From Coprobacillus sp. (GTDB lineage: Bacteria > Bacillota_I > Bacilli_A > RFN20 > CAG-826): DNA of 28,996 nucleotides. This document shows positions 1-9,010 of the stretch, piece after piece. Both the position numbers and the translations under genes were made by a program. The notes below the pieces were generated by a model. That model did no database searches and was not told the DNA's origin. It worked only from the letters and a program-made list of their open reading frames with translations. Within the stretch, counting starts at the first letter, position 1; every line of letters starts with the position of its first letter. Where the stretch lies: positions 3,110-32,105 of the forward strand of contig JAJQAP010000037.1 in NCBI GenBank assembly GCA_021203745.1, written 5' to 3'.

Positions 1-1
1 T

Positions 2-385
2 AAAGAACCACTCCTTTTTCAAAAGTATATCAAGAATGCAAAAGGTCATTCTATTCGGGTTTTAATCGTCAATGGAGAGATTGTTGGAGCGATAGAACGC
101 ATCAACACAGAGGGTGATTTCCGTAGCAATTTTGGAGCAAATACTTCAATTGACTATGAAATTGATAACACTTTAAGGGAAATTGTTGGTAGAATGATAA
201 AAGAATTAAATATAGAATATGCAGGAATTGACTTCTTAAAAGACGATGATAGGTATCTCTTTATGGAAATGAACTCTAATGCTTTCTATGAAGAATTCGA
301 GAAAGTAAAAAATATTGATGTCTCAAAATTGTTTGTGGACATGGTCATAAAATTAGTCGAGGAAAGAAATGGCGGTAACAAGTAA
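2..385 (+). CDS. RimK-like ATP-grasp ligase, C-terminal part (5' end outside window)
   Basis: The reading frame is open from base 2, so the start lies upstream of the window; 127 residues are visible. They match the C-terminal half of an ATP-grasp fold of the RimK (amino acid ligase) type. A strand pair HSIRVLIVNGEIVGAIER is followed by GDFRSNFGAN, which resembles the RimK GDFRSN loop, and then GIDFL and the metal-binding EMNSN segment near the end. In this family ATP activates a carboxylate as acyl phosphate and joins it to an amine, often glutamate to a protein or cofactor. The specific substrate cannot be told from the fragment. The gene overlaps the next one by 17 bases, so the two are probably co-translated. 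The family assignment is good; the exact product is unknown. Confidence 0.75.
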   Translation, partial: KEPLLFQKYIKNAKGHSIRVLIVNGEIVGAIERINTEGDFRSNFGANTSIDYEIDNTLREIVGRMIKELNIEYAGIDFLKDDDRYLFMEMNSNAFYEEFEKVKNIDVSKLFVDMVIKLVEERNGGNK

Positions 386-1496
386 AAAAACAAAATCTAA
401 AGTGGGAACTCTTCTTTTATGTGTCCCCATTTTATGTCTTGCTTCCTGCAGTGAAACAAATGCTTCACTAGACGACTATATTAGTGAGCTTGAATTTCAT
501 GAGAACTTTACAATCTGTAATCTAAATGATGTACATTTATCTGCAATCTCAAATTTAGATAGAGATTTTGAGTTTGTAAAAAACTCCGTTTACTCAATAA
601 GTGAAATAAATCCTGATATCAGTGAACCAGATTTAATCGTCTTAAATGGCGATGCATTTATGGGGGCAAATAAAAAGGTTGTGGATAAATTCTTTGACTT
701 TATGGATTCTTTTGGTATCCCCTGGTGTTATGACTATGGTAATCACGATTATCAAGGAACATATTCCCATGGATATATCGATTCTGTCTTAAAAACAAAA
801 GAGAATTGTCTCTATAAGAGTCCAGATGATGATGTTTATGGCAACTCTAACTATGTCATTAACCTTGTTGAAAATGGTTCCACAAAATGGCAAATATATG
901 TTTTTGACTCAAATCAATACTATAAAACTAGTTATGATGTTATCCACGATGATCAAATTGAATGGTATGAAAAAGAGATTCAATACGCAAACGGAATCAG
1001 TTCTGTAGAGGAAGTCAGCACCACAGAGATGATCCCATCATTAACATTCTTCCACATCCCATTTGAAGAGTTCCAATACGCTTGGGATGATGTTGGTAAC
1101 GCAAAATATGGTGGTAACGATGAAGTTGGTTATTGGTATATGTATGACGCAGGAGTCTCTGATGGATATCGAGATAACGATTTATTTGAAGTTATGCAAC
1201 AATATGAATCCACAGTAGGTATAGTCTGCGGTCATGATCACACAAATAATAGTGATTTCTACTTCAATGGTGGAGGTAGAGAAGGATATACAGATTGGAC
1301 AATAAGATTGATATATGCTGAGAAATGTACATATAACATCTATCATGATGAAGATATAACAGGGGCAGCATTCTTTACCTTAAGTAGTGAAGATAATACC
1401 TTTACCTGCACCCGTACAAGAGTGGACTACGATGGTAATGTATCTGAAATTACCGATGAAATGTTTGCTAAAGGAGATGTCTCATGGAAAGGCTAG
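369..1496 (+). CDS. Calcineurin-like metallophosphoesterase lipoprotein
   Basis: A 375-residue protein with the complete metallophosphoesterase motif series: NDVHL (D54, H56), NGDA (G94-D95), GNHD (124-127), the H229-P pair in FFHIPFEEF, and GHDH (288-291). These ligands normally hold two divalent metals that hydrolyse a phosphomonoester or phosphodiester. The N-terminus is a lipoprotein signal: basic residues 6-11, a hydrophobic stretch 12-25, and a lipobox LASC with the lipidated cysteine at 27. The enzyme should therefore sit on the outer face of the membrane. The start ATG is preceded by GAGGAAAG and overlaps the upstream ligase gene by 17 bases; the end overlaps the next membrane-protein gene by 13 bases. 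The substrate is unknown. No residue of the active-site set appears to be missing. Confidence 0.88.
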   Translation: MAVTSKKTKSKVGTLLLCVPILCLASCSETNASLDDYISELEFHENFTICNLNDVHLSAISNLDRDFEFVKNSVYSISEINPDISEPDLIVLNGDAFMGANKKVVDKFFDFMDSFGIPWCYDYGNHDYQGTYSHGYIDSVLKTKENCLYKSPDDDVYGNSNYVINLVENGSTKWQIYVFDSNQYYKTSYDVIHDDQIEWYEKEIQYANGISSVEEVSTTEMIPSLTFFHIPFEEFQYAWDDVGNAKYGGNDEVGYWYMYDAGVSDGYRDNDLFEVMQQYESTVGIVCGHDHTNNSDFYFNGGGREGYTDWTIRLIYAEKCTYNIYHDEDITGAAFFTLSSEDNTFTCTRTRVDYDGNVSEITDEMFAKGDVSWKG

Positions 1497-2473
1497 GCAA
1501 ATTCTTTAATCGTCGATTAGTGAAATACCTAACTCTTGGTATTGTCTTTATTATTGCCTCAGTTTGCTCATTCCTTGAAGCATTAGCCTCCTCACAAGTT
1601 ATTGCTCATTACGGATCTAATATCTTAGAGTTTTTCCCCACTATGGCGGTTTTATATATGCCTATATTCTGTTTCATTATGATTTGGGCATACTATTACA
1701 CCACAAGAGAAAAAGGAAAGCAGAATAGTATGCTAACCTTTGGTGTTATAACCGTTGTTGCTATGGGTATATCCTTTATCTTACAGCTTGTAGAGATGGG
1801 TCTATACTTTGGTTGGAATTTAAATAGCGCTTCTATTACCCCATTATTCCCTTGGGATATACTAGTTTGCTCCGCAATCTTCTTAGCAATAGGTATTATT
1901 GTTTTATGGCGATATGTTAAGAGAAAGAATAACTATGTTGTCCAGACACTAAATTATGTCGTGCCACTCAGAAAGAGAACTATTGTAATGGTTGTCTTCT
2001 TCTCACTCTTTGCCGCTGAATTCTTAGGAACCGCAATCTTCTCATTAACACTTCTAGATGGTTATATGGATCCTAATATTTGGGGAGTAATTCCAATCGT
2101 TTTATCCTATCTTCTTATGGCGGCAGAGGGAGTTATCTACTACATCTATAAAGAACGTCATGATTCTCAAAAAGTCTTTAGAAATGGATTAATTGCTTTA
2201 TCTGCCTCAGCATTTGTCCTTCTATTCTGGGCGTTAATTGCGACATGTATAAATCCACAACTTATCAGTGAATCACTTGATGGATTAATGCCAGTAGGAT
2301 ATACAATCAAAACTCCAATAGGACTCTTTATTAATCTTGTTGGTGTAGTTGTTCCTCTTATCGTTGCTCTAGTATATTACATCGCTAGATACTGGAATAT
2401 TGGTTCTTCAAAAACTGATGACGGAGAGAGTGTAGAAGAGTCTAATCCTGAACAAACTAATCAAGAAGAGTAA
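1484..2473 (+). CDS. Polytopic membrane protein of unknown function
   Basis: I do not recognise the family. The 329-residue protein has about eight hydrophobic segments, near residues 15-37, 50-70, 80-105, 120-142, 165-190, 200-220, 234-256 and 277-300. Short charged loops separate them, with a basic stretch (RYVKRK) after the fourth. The C-terminal 25 residues are acidic and glutamate-rich, with no lipid or sorting signal. The start ATG follows AAAGGAG and lies inside the phosphoesterase gene, so production of the two is probably coupled. This suggests a membrane partner for the surface phosphoesterase, but that is inference from position only. A strong terminator follows the gene. Confidence 0.7.
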   Translation: MERLGKFFNRRLVKYLTLGIVFIIASVCSFLEALASSQVIAHYGSNILEFFPTMAVLYMPIFCFIMIWAYYYTTREKGKQNSMLTFGVITVVAMGISFILQLVEMGLYFGWNLNSASITPLFPWDILVCSAIFLAIGIIVLWRYVKRKNNYVVQTLNYVVPLRKRTIVMVVFFSLFAAEFLGTAIFSLTLLDGYMDPNIWGVIPIVLSYLLMAAEGVIYYIYKERHDSQKVFRNGLIALSASAFVLLFWALIATCINPQLISESLDGLMPVGYTIKTPIGLFINLVGVVVPLIVALVYYIARYWNIGSSKTDDGESVEESNPEQTNQEE

Positions 2474-2496
2474 TAAAAAACATACTTCTTATATTT

Positions 2497-2522
2497 AAAA
2501 ATAGTCTTACGGACTATTTTTT
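2497..2522 (+). terminator. Rho-independent terminator after the phosphoesterase operon
   Basis: A 10-bp stem (AAAAATAGTC, 2497-2506, pairing with GACTATTTTT, 2512-2521) around a 5-base loop, with the right arm running into a T tract. It ends the 1-2473 operon. The T tract directly abuts the extended -10 element of the next gene. Confidence 0.8.
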
Positions 2523-2530
2523 GTTATTAT
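2522..2530 (+). promoter_or_regulatory. Extended -10 promoter for the ABC transporter, probably leaderless
   Basis: TGT then TATTAT (2525-2530) forms an extended -10 element, followed by exactly six bases and the ATG at 2537. Transcription would begin at or beside the A of the start codon. No clear -35 box is seen, and no usable Shine-Dalgarno sequence exists (AAGG lies one base from the ATG). Confidence 0.5.
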
Positions 2531-2536
2531 TAAGGC

Positions 2537-3244
2537 ATGCCACAGGTAATCGTTCAGCACTTATCAAAGATTTATAATGAGGGAAAAATCAATGAGGTGA
2601 GAGCTCTTGATGATGTATCTTTTACTATCGAAAAGGGAGAATTCATTGTCATCCTTGGAGCGTCAGGCGCCGGTAAAACCACGCTCCTAAATCTCCTTGG
2701 AGGTATGGATAAAGCTAGTTCAGGACTCTATAAAATTGATGATATTGAAGTCACTAGTTTAAAGGATAAAGACCTCACTAAAGTAAGACGAGATGACATT
2801 GGTTTTGTCTTTCAATTTTATAATTTAATGCCTAATTTGACGGCATATGAGAATATTTCTCTTGCAGAATCCGTTTCAAAAGGAGATGGAAGCGCTAGTC
2901 AAAAAGCCCTAGAAGAAGTTGAACTTGGAGATAGAAGAAATAACTTCCCATCTGAGTTAAGCGGAGGGGAACAGCAGCGAGTGGCTATTGCAAGAGCAAT
3001 TGTAAAAAATCCTAAGTTACTCCTTTGCGACGAACCAACAGGCGCCCTCGACTCTAAAACCGGTGTTTCAATTATCAAATTGCTCAAAAAGATTAATAAA
3101 GAAAATCAAACGACAGTTATTATCGTTACTCATAATGCAAATATTGCTGATGTCGCGGATCGTGTCATTAGAATCCACGATGGCAAAATCATCGAAGATT
3201 ATTTTAATGAACATGTTAAAGATCCAGAGGAGATAGTCTGGTGA
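2537..3244 (+). CDS. ABC transporter ATP-binding protein, MacB/LolD type
   Basis: A 235-residue ABC ATPase that powers the permease encoded next to it. Visible motifs in order are Walker A GASGAGKTT (41-49), a Q-loop in FVFQFYNLMPNLTAYENI (about 93-110), the signature LSGGEQQR (141-148), Walker B LLLCDEPTGALD (about 160-171) and the switch histidine in IIVTHN (about 205). The EVRALDDVSF lead-in and the EPTGALDSKTG segment are typical of the MacB/LolD/FtsE subgroup, which works with FtsX-fold permeases by mechanotransmission rather than as classic channels. Its GTGA stop/start overlap with the permease gene shows a two-gene unit. The start has no SD and sits six bases after a -10 box. The transported substrate is unknown. 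Confidence 0.92.
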   Translation: MPQVIVQHLSKIYNEGKINEVRALDDVSFTIEKGEFIVILGASGAGKTTLLNLLGGMDKASSGLYKIDDIEVTSLKDKDLTKVRRDDIGFVFQFYNLMPNLTAYENISLAESVSKGDGSASQKALEEVELGDRRNNFPSELSGGEQQRVAIARAIVKNPKLLLCDEPTGALDSKTGVSIIKLLKKINKENQTTVIIVTHNANIADVADRVIRIHDGKIIEDYFNEHVKDPEEIVW

Positions 3245-5706
3245 GCCGCCCCACAACAAGGCAACTACTATTAAAAAAGACCTCCAGAAGTATTAAACAC
3301 AACTGGGGTCAATTTTTAGCAATCATTGGAATCACCGCAATTGCGGTAACTCTTTTCCTTGGGTTAAGTGCTAATGCGATATCTTTTGAAGAGAGAGTTA
3401 ATCGTCTATATGATGCCTCTAATGTTGCCGATGTCTGGGTCACTGTGGATGAATGCAACGATGAAACAGAAGCCACAATAAATAGTGTGTTACAAAACGA
3501 ATACAAACTTAGTGAAGATGAGTATGTTTTAGAAAAAAGAGGTTATATACCATCCTACATAAACGAGTCTAGTGCATATGCAATCATTGAAAGTGAAGTA
3601 CCAACAGTTTGTACTCCACAAATTATTGACCAGGTTGAGGGGTACAACTACCTTGAAGATGATGAATATCTCATTCTTGATTACATGATGCTCGAGGATG
3701 ATTTAAATACATCACTTGCAGTGGGATTGCCAGTTGAAATATCCCTCTCAATTTCTCTTCTCCCTGAATTTTTGCAGCCAATTTTGCCAGATAATATTCA
3801 AGCCGCGGGAGTTTTGCCATTAAATTTTGAAGTTACCGCCTCAATGAATTTTGCAGAAAACATCAATGTATCCTCCTTTACTTCATCTTGTTTTATCGTT
3901 TCTGAAGCTTATTTTAAAAATGCTCTTGAAACTGCATTGATTTCTGAGCTGGGAACTAGCTATTCCTCTCTTATTAACTCTTATCTTGAAACTTTATCTT
4001 TTGAAAACCAATACGTTATATCTCTCGCAAATAAATCTAATAGCGCAAATATTGTTTCTTCAATCACCACCGCTTTAACAGGAACAAGTTCGACGCTCCT
4101 TGTCTATGATTTAGACTCCGCACCATTTAATCTTATTGTTCAAACTGATATTGATCAAGCGGTAGCTCTATCTTATGTGTTCCCGTTTGTTTTCTTCTTT
4201 GTGGCAATACTAGTTATTTTAACTACTATGTCTCAATTAATCGTTAAGGAGAGAATGGAGATAGGAACATTAAAAGCTCTTGGTGTGAGTAATAATAGAA
4301 TTATGCTCTCCTATATGTGGCTGATGCTTGCTCTTGTTGGTATAGGTTTACTTATTGGAGTGGCCTTAGGGCCAGAATTACTCCCACTTGTTATGGATAT
4401 TAAATACTCGATACTCTACTCTATCCCTAGTTTTAGATATGTCTTCCCATGGATGTATTTCGGAATTACTGTAGCAGTTTTAGCGGTATTTACCATTTTA
4501 GTGGTCTACCTAAGTTGTCGAAGCGAGATGAAGTTGACCCCAGCATCTAGTATGAGACCCCATGTTGTTAAAGCCTTAAAAGCAAAGGACAAAAAAGAAG
4601 GTAAGAACGAAAGATTTCTCTATCTCAAGATGGCGGGAAGAAACATTCGCCTGAACCTCGCTAAATCGATTATGGTGATTATAGGTATTGCGGGATGTAC
4701 TGCATTACTTGTCTGTGGATATGGGATAGATGACACAATTGACCATTCTATTGAATCAGATATGACTAATTTCTACTCCGCAGACATACAACTGACATAT
4801 TCTTCAGGAACTACTTCTCTAGAAGAACAACTTTTAGCATATGACGAAGTAGTAGAGGTTGAGGAATTAAGATCACTTACCGCAAGTGTAGTCAAAGAGG
4901 GAAGTAATGTCTCCTATGACACAACAGTATTTATTGTTCCAGAAAAACACGAATTCTCTAAAGTTGATTTAGGTGATGGAACTAAAGCAATGATTTCTCA
5001 AAAAGTACAATCAGAAGGTAATCTAAATGTTGGGGATATAATTACATTTGATATTGCTGGAGAGGCAAAATCTATCGAAATCGGCGGTGTTTACAGCGCT
5101 TTTGTTAGACATGGAATCTTTATATCTGTTAATGCAGAGGGTTTTGAAAACACACTAAATACATACACAACTGGTTTTGTAAATGTTGCAGATGGAGTGG
5201 ACCCAGAAGAATTTGCAAAGATTTTAAGAACAGACTTTGTCGAGGTTACCTCTTATTCAACTTTCCAATCAACTTACGATTATGTTGAATCAATAGCAAG
5301 TTCAGTATCATATATGACCCTGTCGATTAAAATCTTTGCTATATTGCTCGCTGTGGTCGTCTTGTTTAATATTTCCTACATGAACTATAAAGAGAGATAT
5401 CGACAGATTGCAACATTAAAGGTTGTCGGTTTTAATAATGTCGATATAGCTAAATCCCTTGTCTATGAGACAATGATTTTAGTTCTTGTCGGAGCGGTCA
5501 TCGGTCTGTTATGCGGTTTCCCTCTCGAAATATTAATCCTCTTTATTAATAGAAATGCAGTTGTGGAATTCCTTTATACTTGTACATGGCTTACCTATTT
5601 AATAAGTGCTCTTATTACTGTCGGAGCGGCATTAATTATCAACATATTACTTGCTCTTAGAATTAAGAGCGTTCCAATGGTGGAGTCTTTAAAGAGTATT
5701 GAATAA
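3241..5706 (+). CDS. FtsX-like ABC transporter permease with two FtsX domains
   Basis: An 821-residue permease partner of the upstream ATPase, with a GTG start overlapping its TGA. The layout is a basic N-terminus, TM1 at about 24-46, a large extracytoplasmic domain to about residue 305, then three helices at about 310-333, 357-377 and 400-424. A second half follows: a helix at about 476-496, an extracytoplasmic domain to about 685, then helices at about 694-718, 741-765 and 783-807. The two FtsX domains each contain the cytoplasmic coupling segment (IGTLKALGVS and IATLKVVGF). This 4+4 helix layout is usual for single-chain Gram-positive transporters of this class, which act in antimicrobial-peptide resistance, lipid or lipoprotein handling, or peptide export. 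No BceS/BceR-type two-component pair is adjacent, so the role is open. Confidence 0.9.
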   Translation: MSRPTTRQLLLKKTSRSIKHNWGQFLAIIGITAIAVTLFLGLSANAISFEERVNRLYDASNVADVWVTVDECNDETEATINSVLQNEYKLSEDEYVLEKRGYIPSYINESSAYAIIESEVPTVCTPQIIDQVEGYNYLEDDEYLILDYMMLEDDLNTSLAVGLPVEISLSISLLPEFLQPILPDNIQAAGVLPLNFEVTASMNFAENINVSSFTSSCFIVSEAYFKNALETALISELGTSYSSLINSYLETLSFENQYVISLANKSNSANIVSSITTALTGTSSTLLVYDLDSAPFNLIVQTDIDQAVALSYVFPFVFFFVAILVILTTMSQLIVKERMEIGTLKALGVSNNRIMLSYMWLMLALVGIGLLIGVALGPELLPLVMDIKYSILYSIPSFRYVFPWMYFGITVAVLAVFTILVVYLSCRSEMKLTPASSMRPHVVKALKAKDKKEGKNERFLYLKMAGRNIRLNLAKSIMVIIGIAGCTALLVCGYGIDDTIDHSIESDMTNFYSADIQLTYSSGTTSLEEQLLAYDEVVEVEELRSLTASVVKEGSNVSYDTTVFIVPEKHEFSKVDLGDGTKAMISQKVQSEGNLNVGDIITFDIAGEAKSIEIGGVYSAFVRHGIFISVNAEGFENTLNTYTTGFVNVADGVDPEEFAKILRTDFVEVTSYSTFQSTYDYVESIASSVSYMTLSIKIFAILLAVVVLFNISYMNYKERYRQIATLKVVGFNNVDIAKSLVYETMILVLVGAVIGLLCGFPLEILILFINRNAVVEFLYTCTWLTYLISALITVGAALIINILLALRIKSVPMVESLKSIE

Positions 5707-6629
5707 TGAATAAGAATTATAAAAAACCTCGCTATCCAAAACCTGTGTTAAAAACGACAGACTTTTCAGTTAATGAGAGTGTTGAGTTACTAACATTTCT
5801 TTTTCAATGTTATCCAAATAAAGGGAGAAACGACGTCAAAAGTCTCTTATCTAATCATTTAGTGCTCGTTAATGGTACTCCAATAAGTCAGTTTAATTTC
5901 ATGTTAGTTAAAGGGGATGTGGTTTCAATTACAGAGAAATCGATTAAACCTCAAAATGTAAATAGCAAAATCCCTATCGTTTATGAAGATGATGATTTTA
6001 TTGCTATAAATAAACCTTATGGACTGCTTAGTGTATCTACACCAAAAGAAGTGGTTAACACTGCTTATGCAATGGTCACTAATTATGTTCAAAAGAAGGA
6101 TAAGCATAATCGTATATACATTGTTCATCGAATTGATGAAGACACATCTGGAATTATGATCTTTGTAAAAAGCGAAGAGTTAAGAGACGCTCTTATTAAT
6201 AATTGGAATAATCTCATCATTAAAAGAGGATATTATGCGATTGTTGAGGGTCATATGAAAGAAAAAGAAGGAACAATTTCCTCCTATTTAAAGAAAAACT
6301 CCCAATATATGATGTATTCTTCAAAGGATAATAAGGGACAACACGCAGTAACAAACTACAAAGTAATGAATGAAAATAATGATTACTCCTTACTCGATGT
6401 AACTCTTGAGACGGGTAGAAAAAATCAAATTAGAGTACATCTTTTTGAAGCGGGTCATACAGTTGTTGGTGATGATAAATATGGAGAACCCTCTAATCCG
6501 TTAGATCGACTTGGACTCCATGCCTATGAATTAACCTTGACCCATCCATTTACCAAAAAAGTTATGACTTTTAAAGCGCCAATGCCTCCTGAATTTAAAG
6601 CATTCATTAAATCGGACAATGGTAAATAA
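5706..6629 (+). CDS. RluA-family 23S rRNA pseudouridine synthase
   Basis: A 307-residue enzyme converting uridine to pseudouridine in RNA, most likely 23S rRNA. An S4-like RNA-binding region (about 21-75, with FLVNGTPI-like LVLVNGTPI) precedes the catalytic domain, which opens with VYEDDDFIAINKPYGLLS. The catalytic motif HRIDEDTSG (141-149) carries the expected aspartate, D144. TGRKNQIRVHL and GDDKYG are the conserved later motifs. The length fits RluA/RluD-type proteins. Start and stop overlap as TAATG with the permease gene, so it is translated from the transporter transcript; a functional link is not implied. The site modified cannot be predicted. Confidence 0.9.
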   Translation: MNKNYKKPRYPKPVLKTTDFSVNESVELLTFLFQCYPNKGRNDVKSLLSNHLVLVNGTPISQFNFMLVKGDVVSITEKSIKPQNVNSKIPIVYEDDDFIAINKPYGLLSVSTPKEVVNTAYAMVTNYVQKKDKHNRIYIVHRIDEDTSGIMIFVKSEELRDALINNWNNLIIKRGYYAIVEGHMKEKEGTISSYLKKNSQYMMYSSKDNKGQHAVTNYKVMNENNDYSLLDVTLETGRKNQIRVHLFEAGHTVVGDDKYGEPSNPLDRLGLHAYELTLTHPFTKKVMTFKAPMPPEFKAFIKSDNGK

Positions 6630-6734
6630 ATCGGTCATTTTATTTTCAGTAGTCGTCCTATAGGTTTATATGTGTTAAAATAACCTTAGTTAATAAATTA
6701 CAGCATAAAAATTTGCATAGATTTTTGATATAAA

Positions 6735-6763
6735 TTGACTATTGGTCTTTAGTTCAATATAAC
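6735..6763 (+). promoter_or_regulatory. Promoter of the PII-like gene
   Basis: TTGACT (6735-6740) and TATAAC (6758-6763) are 17 bases apart, giving a start of transcription near 6770 and a leader of about a dozen bases that holds the SD AAAGGAG. The rest of the 153-base gap 6630-6782 contains no clear terminator or RNA gene. Confidence 0.65.
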
Positions 6764-6782
6764 TTAATAAAGGAGAAAGCTT

Positions 6783-7100
6783 ATGTCAAAAAAAGGATAT
6801 GAAGTTGTTATCGCAGTTGTTAATTCAGGATTCTCTGAAAAGGTCGTTGAGGCCGCGAGAAGCGTGGGGGCAAAAGGCGGCACAATCATTCATGGTAGGG
6901 GCACAACATCGCTTGAAGTTCTTGAGGATATGGGACTAACGATCTCTCCCGAAAAAGAAGTAGTCCTAATTGTCGTCTCAGAATCTATTAAAGATGCAGT
7001 CCTTCAAGCAATCAATCTTGAGGCTGGACTTGCCACAAACGGCAATGGAATTGCGATGTCAATTCCATGTAGTGAAGTCGTTGGATTAACCTATGAATAA
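6783..7100 (+). CDS. PII-like signalling protein
   Basis: A 105-residue member of the PII superfamily, small ferredoxin-fold trimers that sense nucleotides and bind partner proteins. The hallmark of the non-canonical branch is visible in GAKGGTIIHGRGTT (about residues 29-42), with PEKEVVLIVV (about 57-66) and a C-terminal G-NGNGIAMSIP strand. The long T-loop with the uridylylated tyrosine of GlnB is absent, so regulation by uridylylation is unlikely. It has its own promoter and a strong SD (AAAGGAG) and stands alone, without an ammonium transporter, glutamine synthetase or the DUF1538 membrane partner often seen beside this type. The target is unknown. Confidence 0.8.
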   Translation: MSKKGYEVVIAVVNSGFSEKVVEAARSVGAKGGTIIHGRGTTSLEVLEDMGLTISPEKEVVLIVVSESIKDAVLQAINLEAGLATNGNGIAMSIPCSEVVGLTYE

Positions 7101-7103
7101 TTA

Positions 7104-7134
7104 AATAAAAACTCGCTTTCTGCGGGTTTTTATT
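7104..7134. terminator. Bidirectional terminator between the PII-like gene and typA
   Basis: A 13-bp stem AATAAAAACTCGC (7104-7116) with GCGGGTTTTTATT (7122-7134), one T-G wobble and a 5-base loop. T-rich arms on both strands let it stop both converging genes. The typA stop codon (7132-7130) lies inside the stem. Confidence 0.85.
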
Positions 7135-8959
7135 TTTCTTCATCTCTTTTCTGATGAGCGTCAAATTTCTTTCTTTCGGAGGTATTTAAGATCTTTTTTC
7201 TCATTCTAAAGGTCTTAGGTGTAACCTCCACTAATTCATCAAAATTAATATAGTCTAGGCAAGCTTCTAGAGACATTCTTCTAGGAGCTTTTAATACAAT
7301 TGTTAACTCTCTTGTGGACATTCTGACATTGGTTAAGTGTTTTGCGGTTACCACATTCACTGCAAGGTCAAAGTCATATCGGTGTTCACCCACAATCATA
7401 CCTTCATACACCATTGTGCCAGGTTCAATAAACATTGTGCCGCTGTCTTCAGTATGTTGAATTGCGTAAGGTGTGGATTGGCCTGTTTCTGTCGCGACTA
7501 GTACGCCTATATGTCTTTCTCCAATTGGTCCTTTTTTATATGGGCGATATTCTTTATAAACATGGGACATAATTCCATAACCTTTGGTTAAAGTCATAAA
7601 CTGTGTGGTAAACCCTAATAATCCTCTAGAAGGGATAACATAATCTAGTCTAGTGTTAGATTCACCCGCTTCCATATTAATGAGTTCTGATTGTCTTTCA
7701 CCGATAACTTTCATGATGTCCCCAACATACTCGTTTGGACAATCAATCATTAAATCCTCATAAGGTTCACATTTAACCCCATCTATGTCTTTAATAATTA
7801 CTTGTGGCTTTGATACTTGTAATTCATAACCTTCTCTTCTCATGTTCTCAATAAGTATTGATAGATGAAGTTCTCCTCTTCCTGATACTATCCATTCTTC
7901 CTTGTTTTGCACTCTCTCAACTCTAAGGGCGACATCTTTTTGTACCTCTCTATAGAGTCTCTCTTCAATCTGTCTTGCGGTTAGAAATTTTCCATCTTGT
8001 CCAGAGAAAGGAGACGTATTTGTGCCAAAGGTCATTTGAAGAGTTGGTTCATCGAGACTTATTGGAGGTAATGGTTCAATACAATCTGTTGCGCATATTG
8101 TTTCTCCAACATTAATATCTGCGAGTCCCGCGACAGCGATAATATCACCTGCATGAGCCTCTTCTATCTCAATTCGCTTAATTCCTTGTGTAACAAATAG
8201 TTTTAACACTCTAAATGTCTTTGTACTGCCATCATTTCTTGCGATTGATACTAGGTCATTCACATGGATATGACCTCTTGTTATTGTGCCTATTCCAATT
8301 CTGCCTACATAGTCGTTATAGTCTATCAATGCCACCTGTAGTTGTAATGGTCCATTTTCATCCGCTTGTGGTTCTGGTATTTCATTGATGATAGTTTCAA
8401 ACAATGGATCCATACCAGGTTTTTGGGTACTTAAATCAGGTGATAACGAACATGTTCCTTTTATCGCTGAGGTATAAACAACCTTATAATCTAAGAGTTC
8501 ATCTGGTGCCCCTAAATCGATAAAGAGAGTTAAAACATCATCTAAGACCTTATCGATATTAATATTCGCTCTATCCACTTTATTTATTACCACAATTGGT
8601 TTAATCCCCGCTTCTAGGGCTTTCTTTAAGACGAACCTAGTTTGAGGCATCGTGGATTCAAAGGCATCCACAAGTAGGAGGACTCCATCCACCATATGCA
8701 TGATTCTTTCTACTTCACCACCAAAATCAGCATGCCCTGGAGTATCAACGATGTTTATCTTGTAGTCATGGTAAAAGATAGATGTTGTTTTAGCAAGGAT
8801 TGTAATCCCTCTTTCTCTTTCTAGGTCATTAGTGTCTAGTAGTCTATCAGGAGTATCCTCTCCACCTTTAAAGAATCCTGCAGTCTTTAACATCTGATCC
8901 ACAAGAGTGGTTTTACCATGGTCAACATGGGCAATAAGAGCAATATTTCGTGTTTTCAT
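7130..8959 (-). CDS. typA: Translational GTPase TypA/BipA
   Basis: A 609-residue ribosome-binding GTPase related to EF-G, involved in large-subunit assembly and stress or cold adaptation. G1 AHVDHGKTT (10-18), the switch I region RERGITI (48-54), G3 DTPGHADF (72-79) and G4 NKVDR are all present, followed by the domain 2 barrel, the EF-G-like domains and the BipA-specific C-terminus. Length is normal for the family. The EF-G domain IV is absent, as expected. The start ATG (8959-8957) is preceded by TAAGG in a leader of about 10-15 bases, downstream of a good promoter. It is transcribed alone and ends in the shared terminator. Confidence 0.96.
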   Translation of the reverse strand: MKTRNIALIAHVDHGKTTLVDQMLKTAGFFKGGEDTPDRLLDTNDLERERGITILAKTTSIFYHDYKINIVDTPGHADFGGEVERIMHMVDGVLLLVDAFESTMPQTRFVLKKALEAGIKPIVVINKVDRANINIDKVLDDVLTLFIDLGAPDELLDYKVVYTSAIKGTCSLSPDLSTQKPGMDPLFETIINEIPEPQADENGPLQLQVALIDYNDYVGRIGIGTITRGHIHVNDLVSIARNDGSTKTFRVLKLFVTQGIKRIEIEEAHAGDIIAVAGLADINVGETICATDCIEPLPPISLDEPTLQMTFGTNTSPFSGQDGKFLTARQIEERLYREVQKDVALRVERVQNKEEWIVSGRGELHLSILIENMRREGYELQVSKPQVIIKDIDGVKCEPYEDLMIDCPNEYVGDIMKVIGERQSELINMEAGESNTRLDYVIPSRGLLGFTTQFMTLTKGYGIMSHVYKEYRPYKKGPIGERHIGVLVATETGQSTPYAIQHTEDSGTMFIEPGTMVYEGMIVGEHRYDFDLAVNVVTAKHLTNVRMSTRELTIVLKAPRRMSLEACLDYINFDELVEVTPKTFRMRKKILNTSERKKFDAHQKRDEEK

Positions 8960-8977
8960 ATTTAAAAAACCTTAAAT

Positions 8978-9006
8978 ATAGTAAATAAACAAGACATAAT
9001 TATCAA
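8978..9006 (-). promoter_or_regulatory. Promoter of typA
   Basis: Read on the minus strand: TTGATA (9006-9001), a 17-base spacer, then TACTAT (8983-8978). Both boxes and the spacing fit a housekeeping sigma factor. The transcript would start about 12 bases before the ATG. Confidence 0.65.
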
Positions 9007-9010
9007 GAAC

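Noticed and set aside
3241..3244. Use of genetic code 4 (TGA as tryptophan)
   Set aside because: TGA acts as stop in GTGA and ATGA overlaps (ABC ATPase, tmk, ArsR), and all tryptophans in conserved motifs are TGG.
6707..6726. AT-rich imperfect hairpin upstream of the PII-like gene as a terminator or riboswitch
   Set aside because: The arms are only A/T runs with no T tract or conserved core, and it lies upstream of the predicted transcription start.
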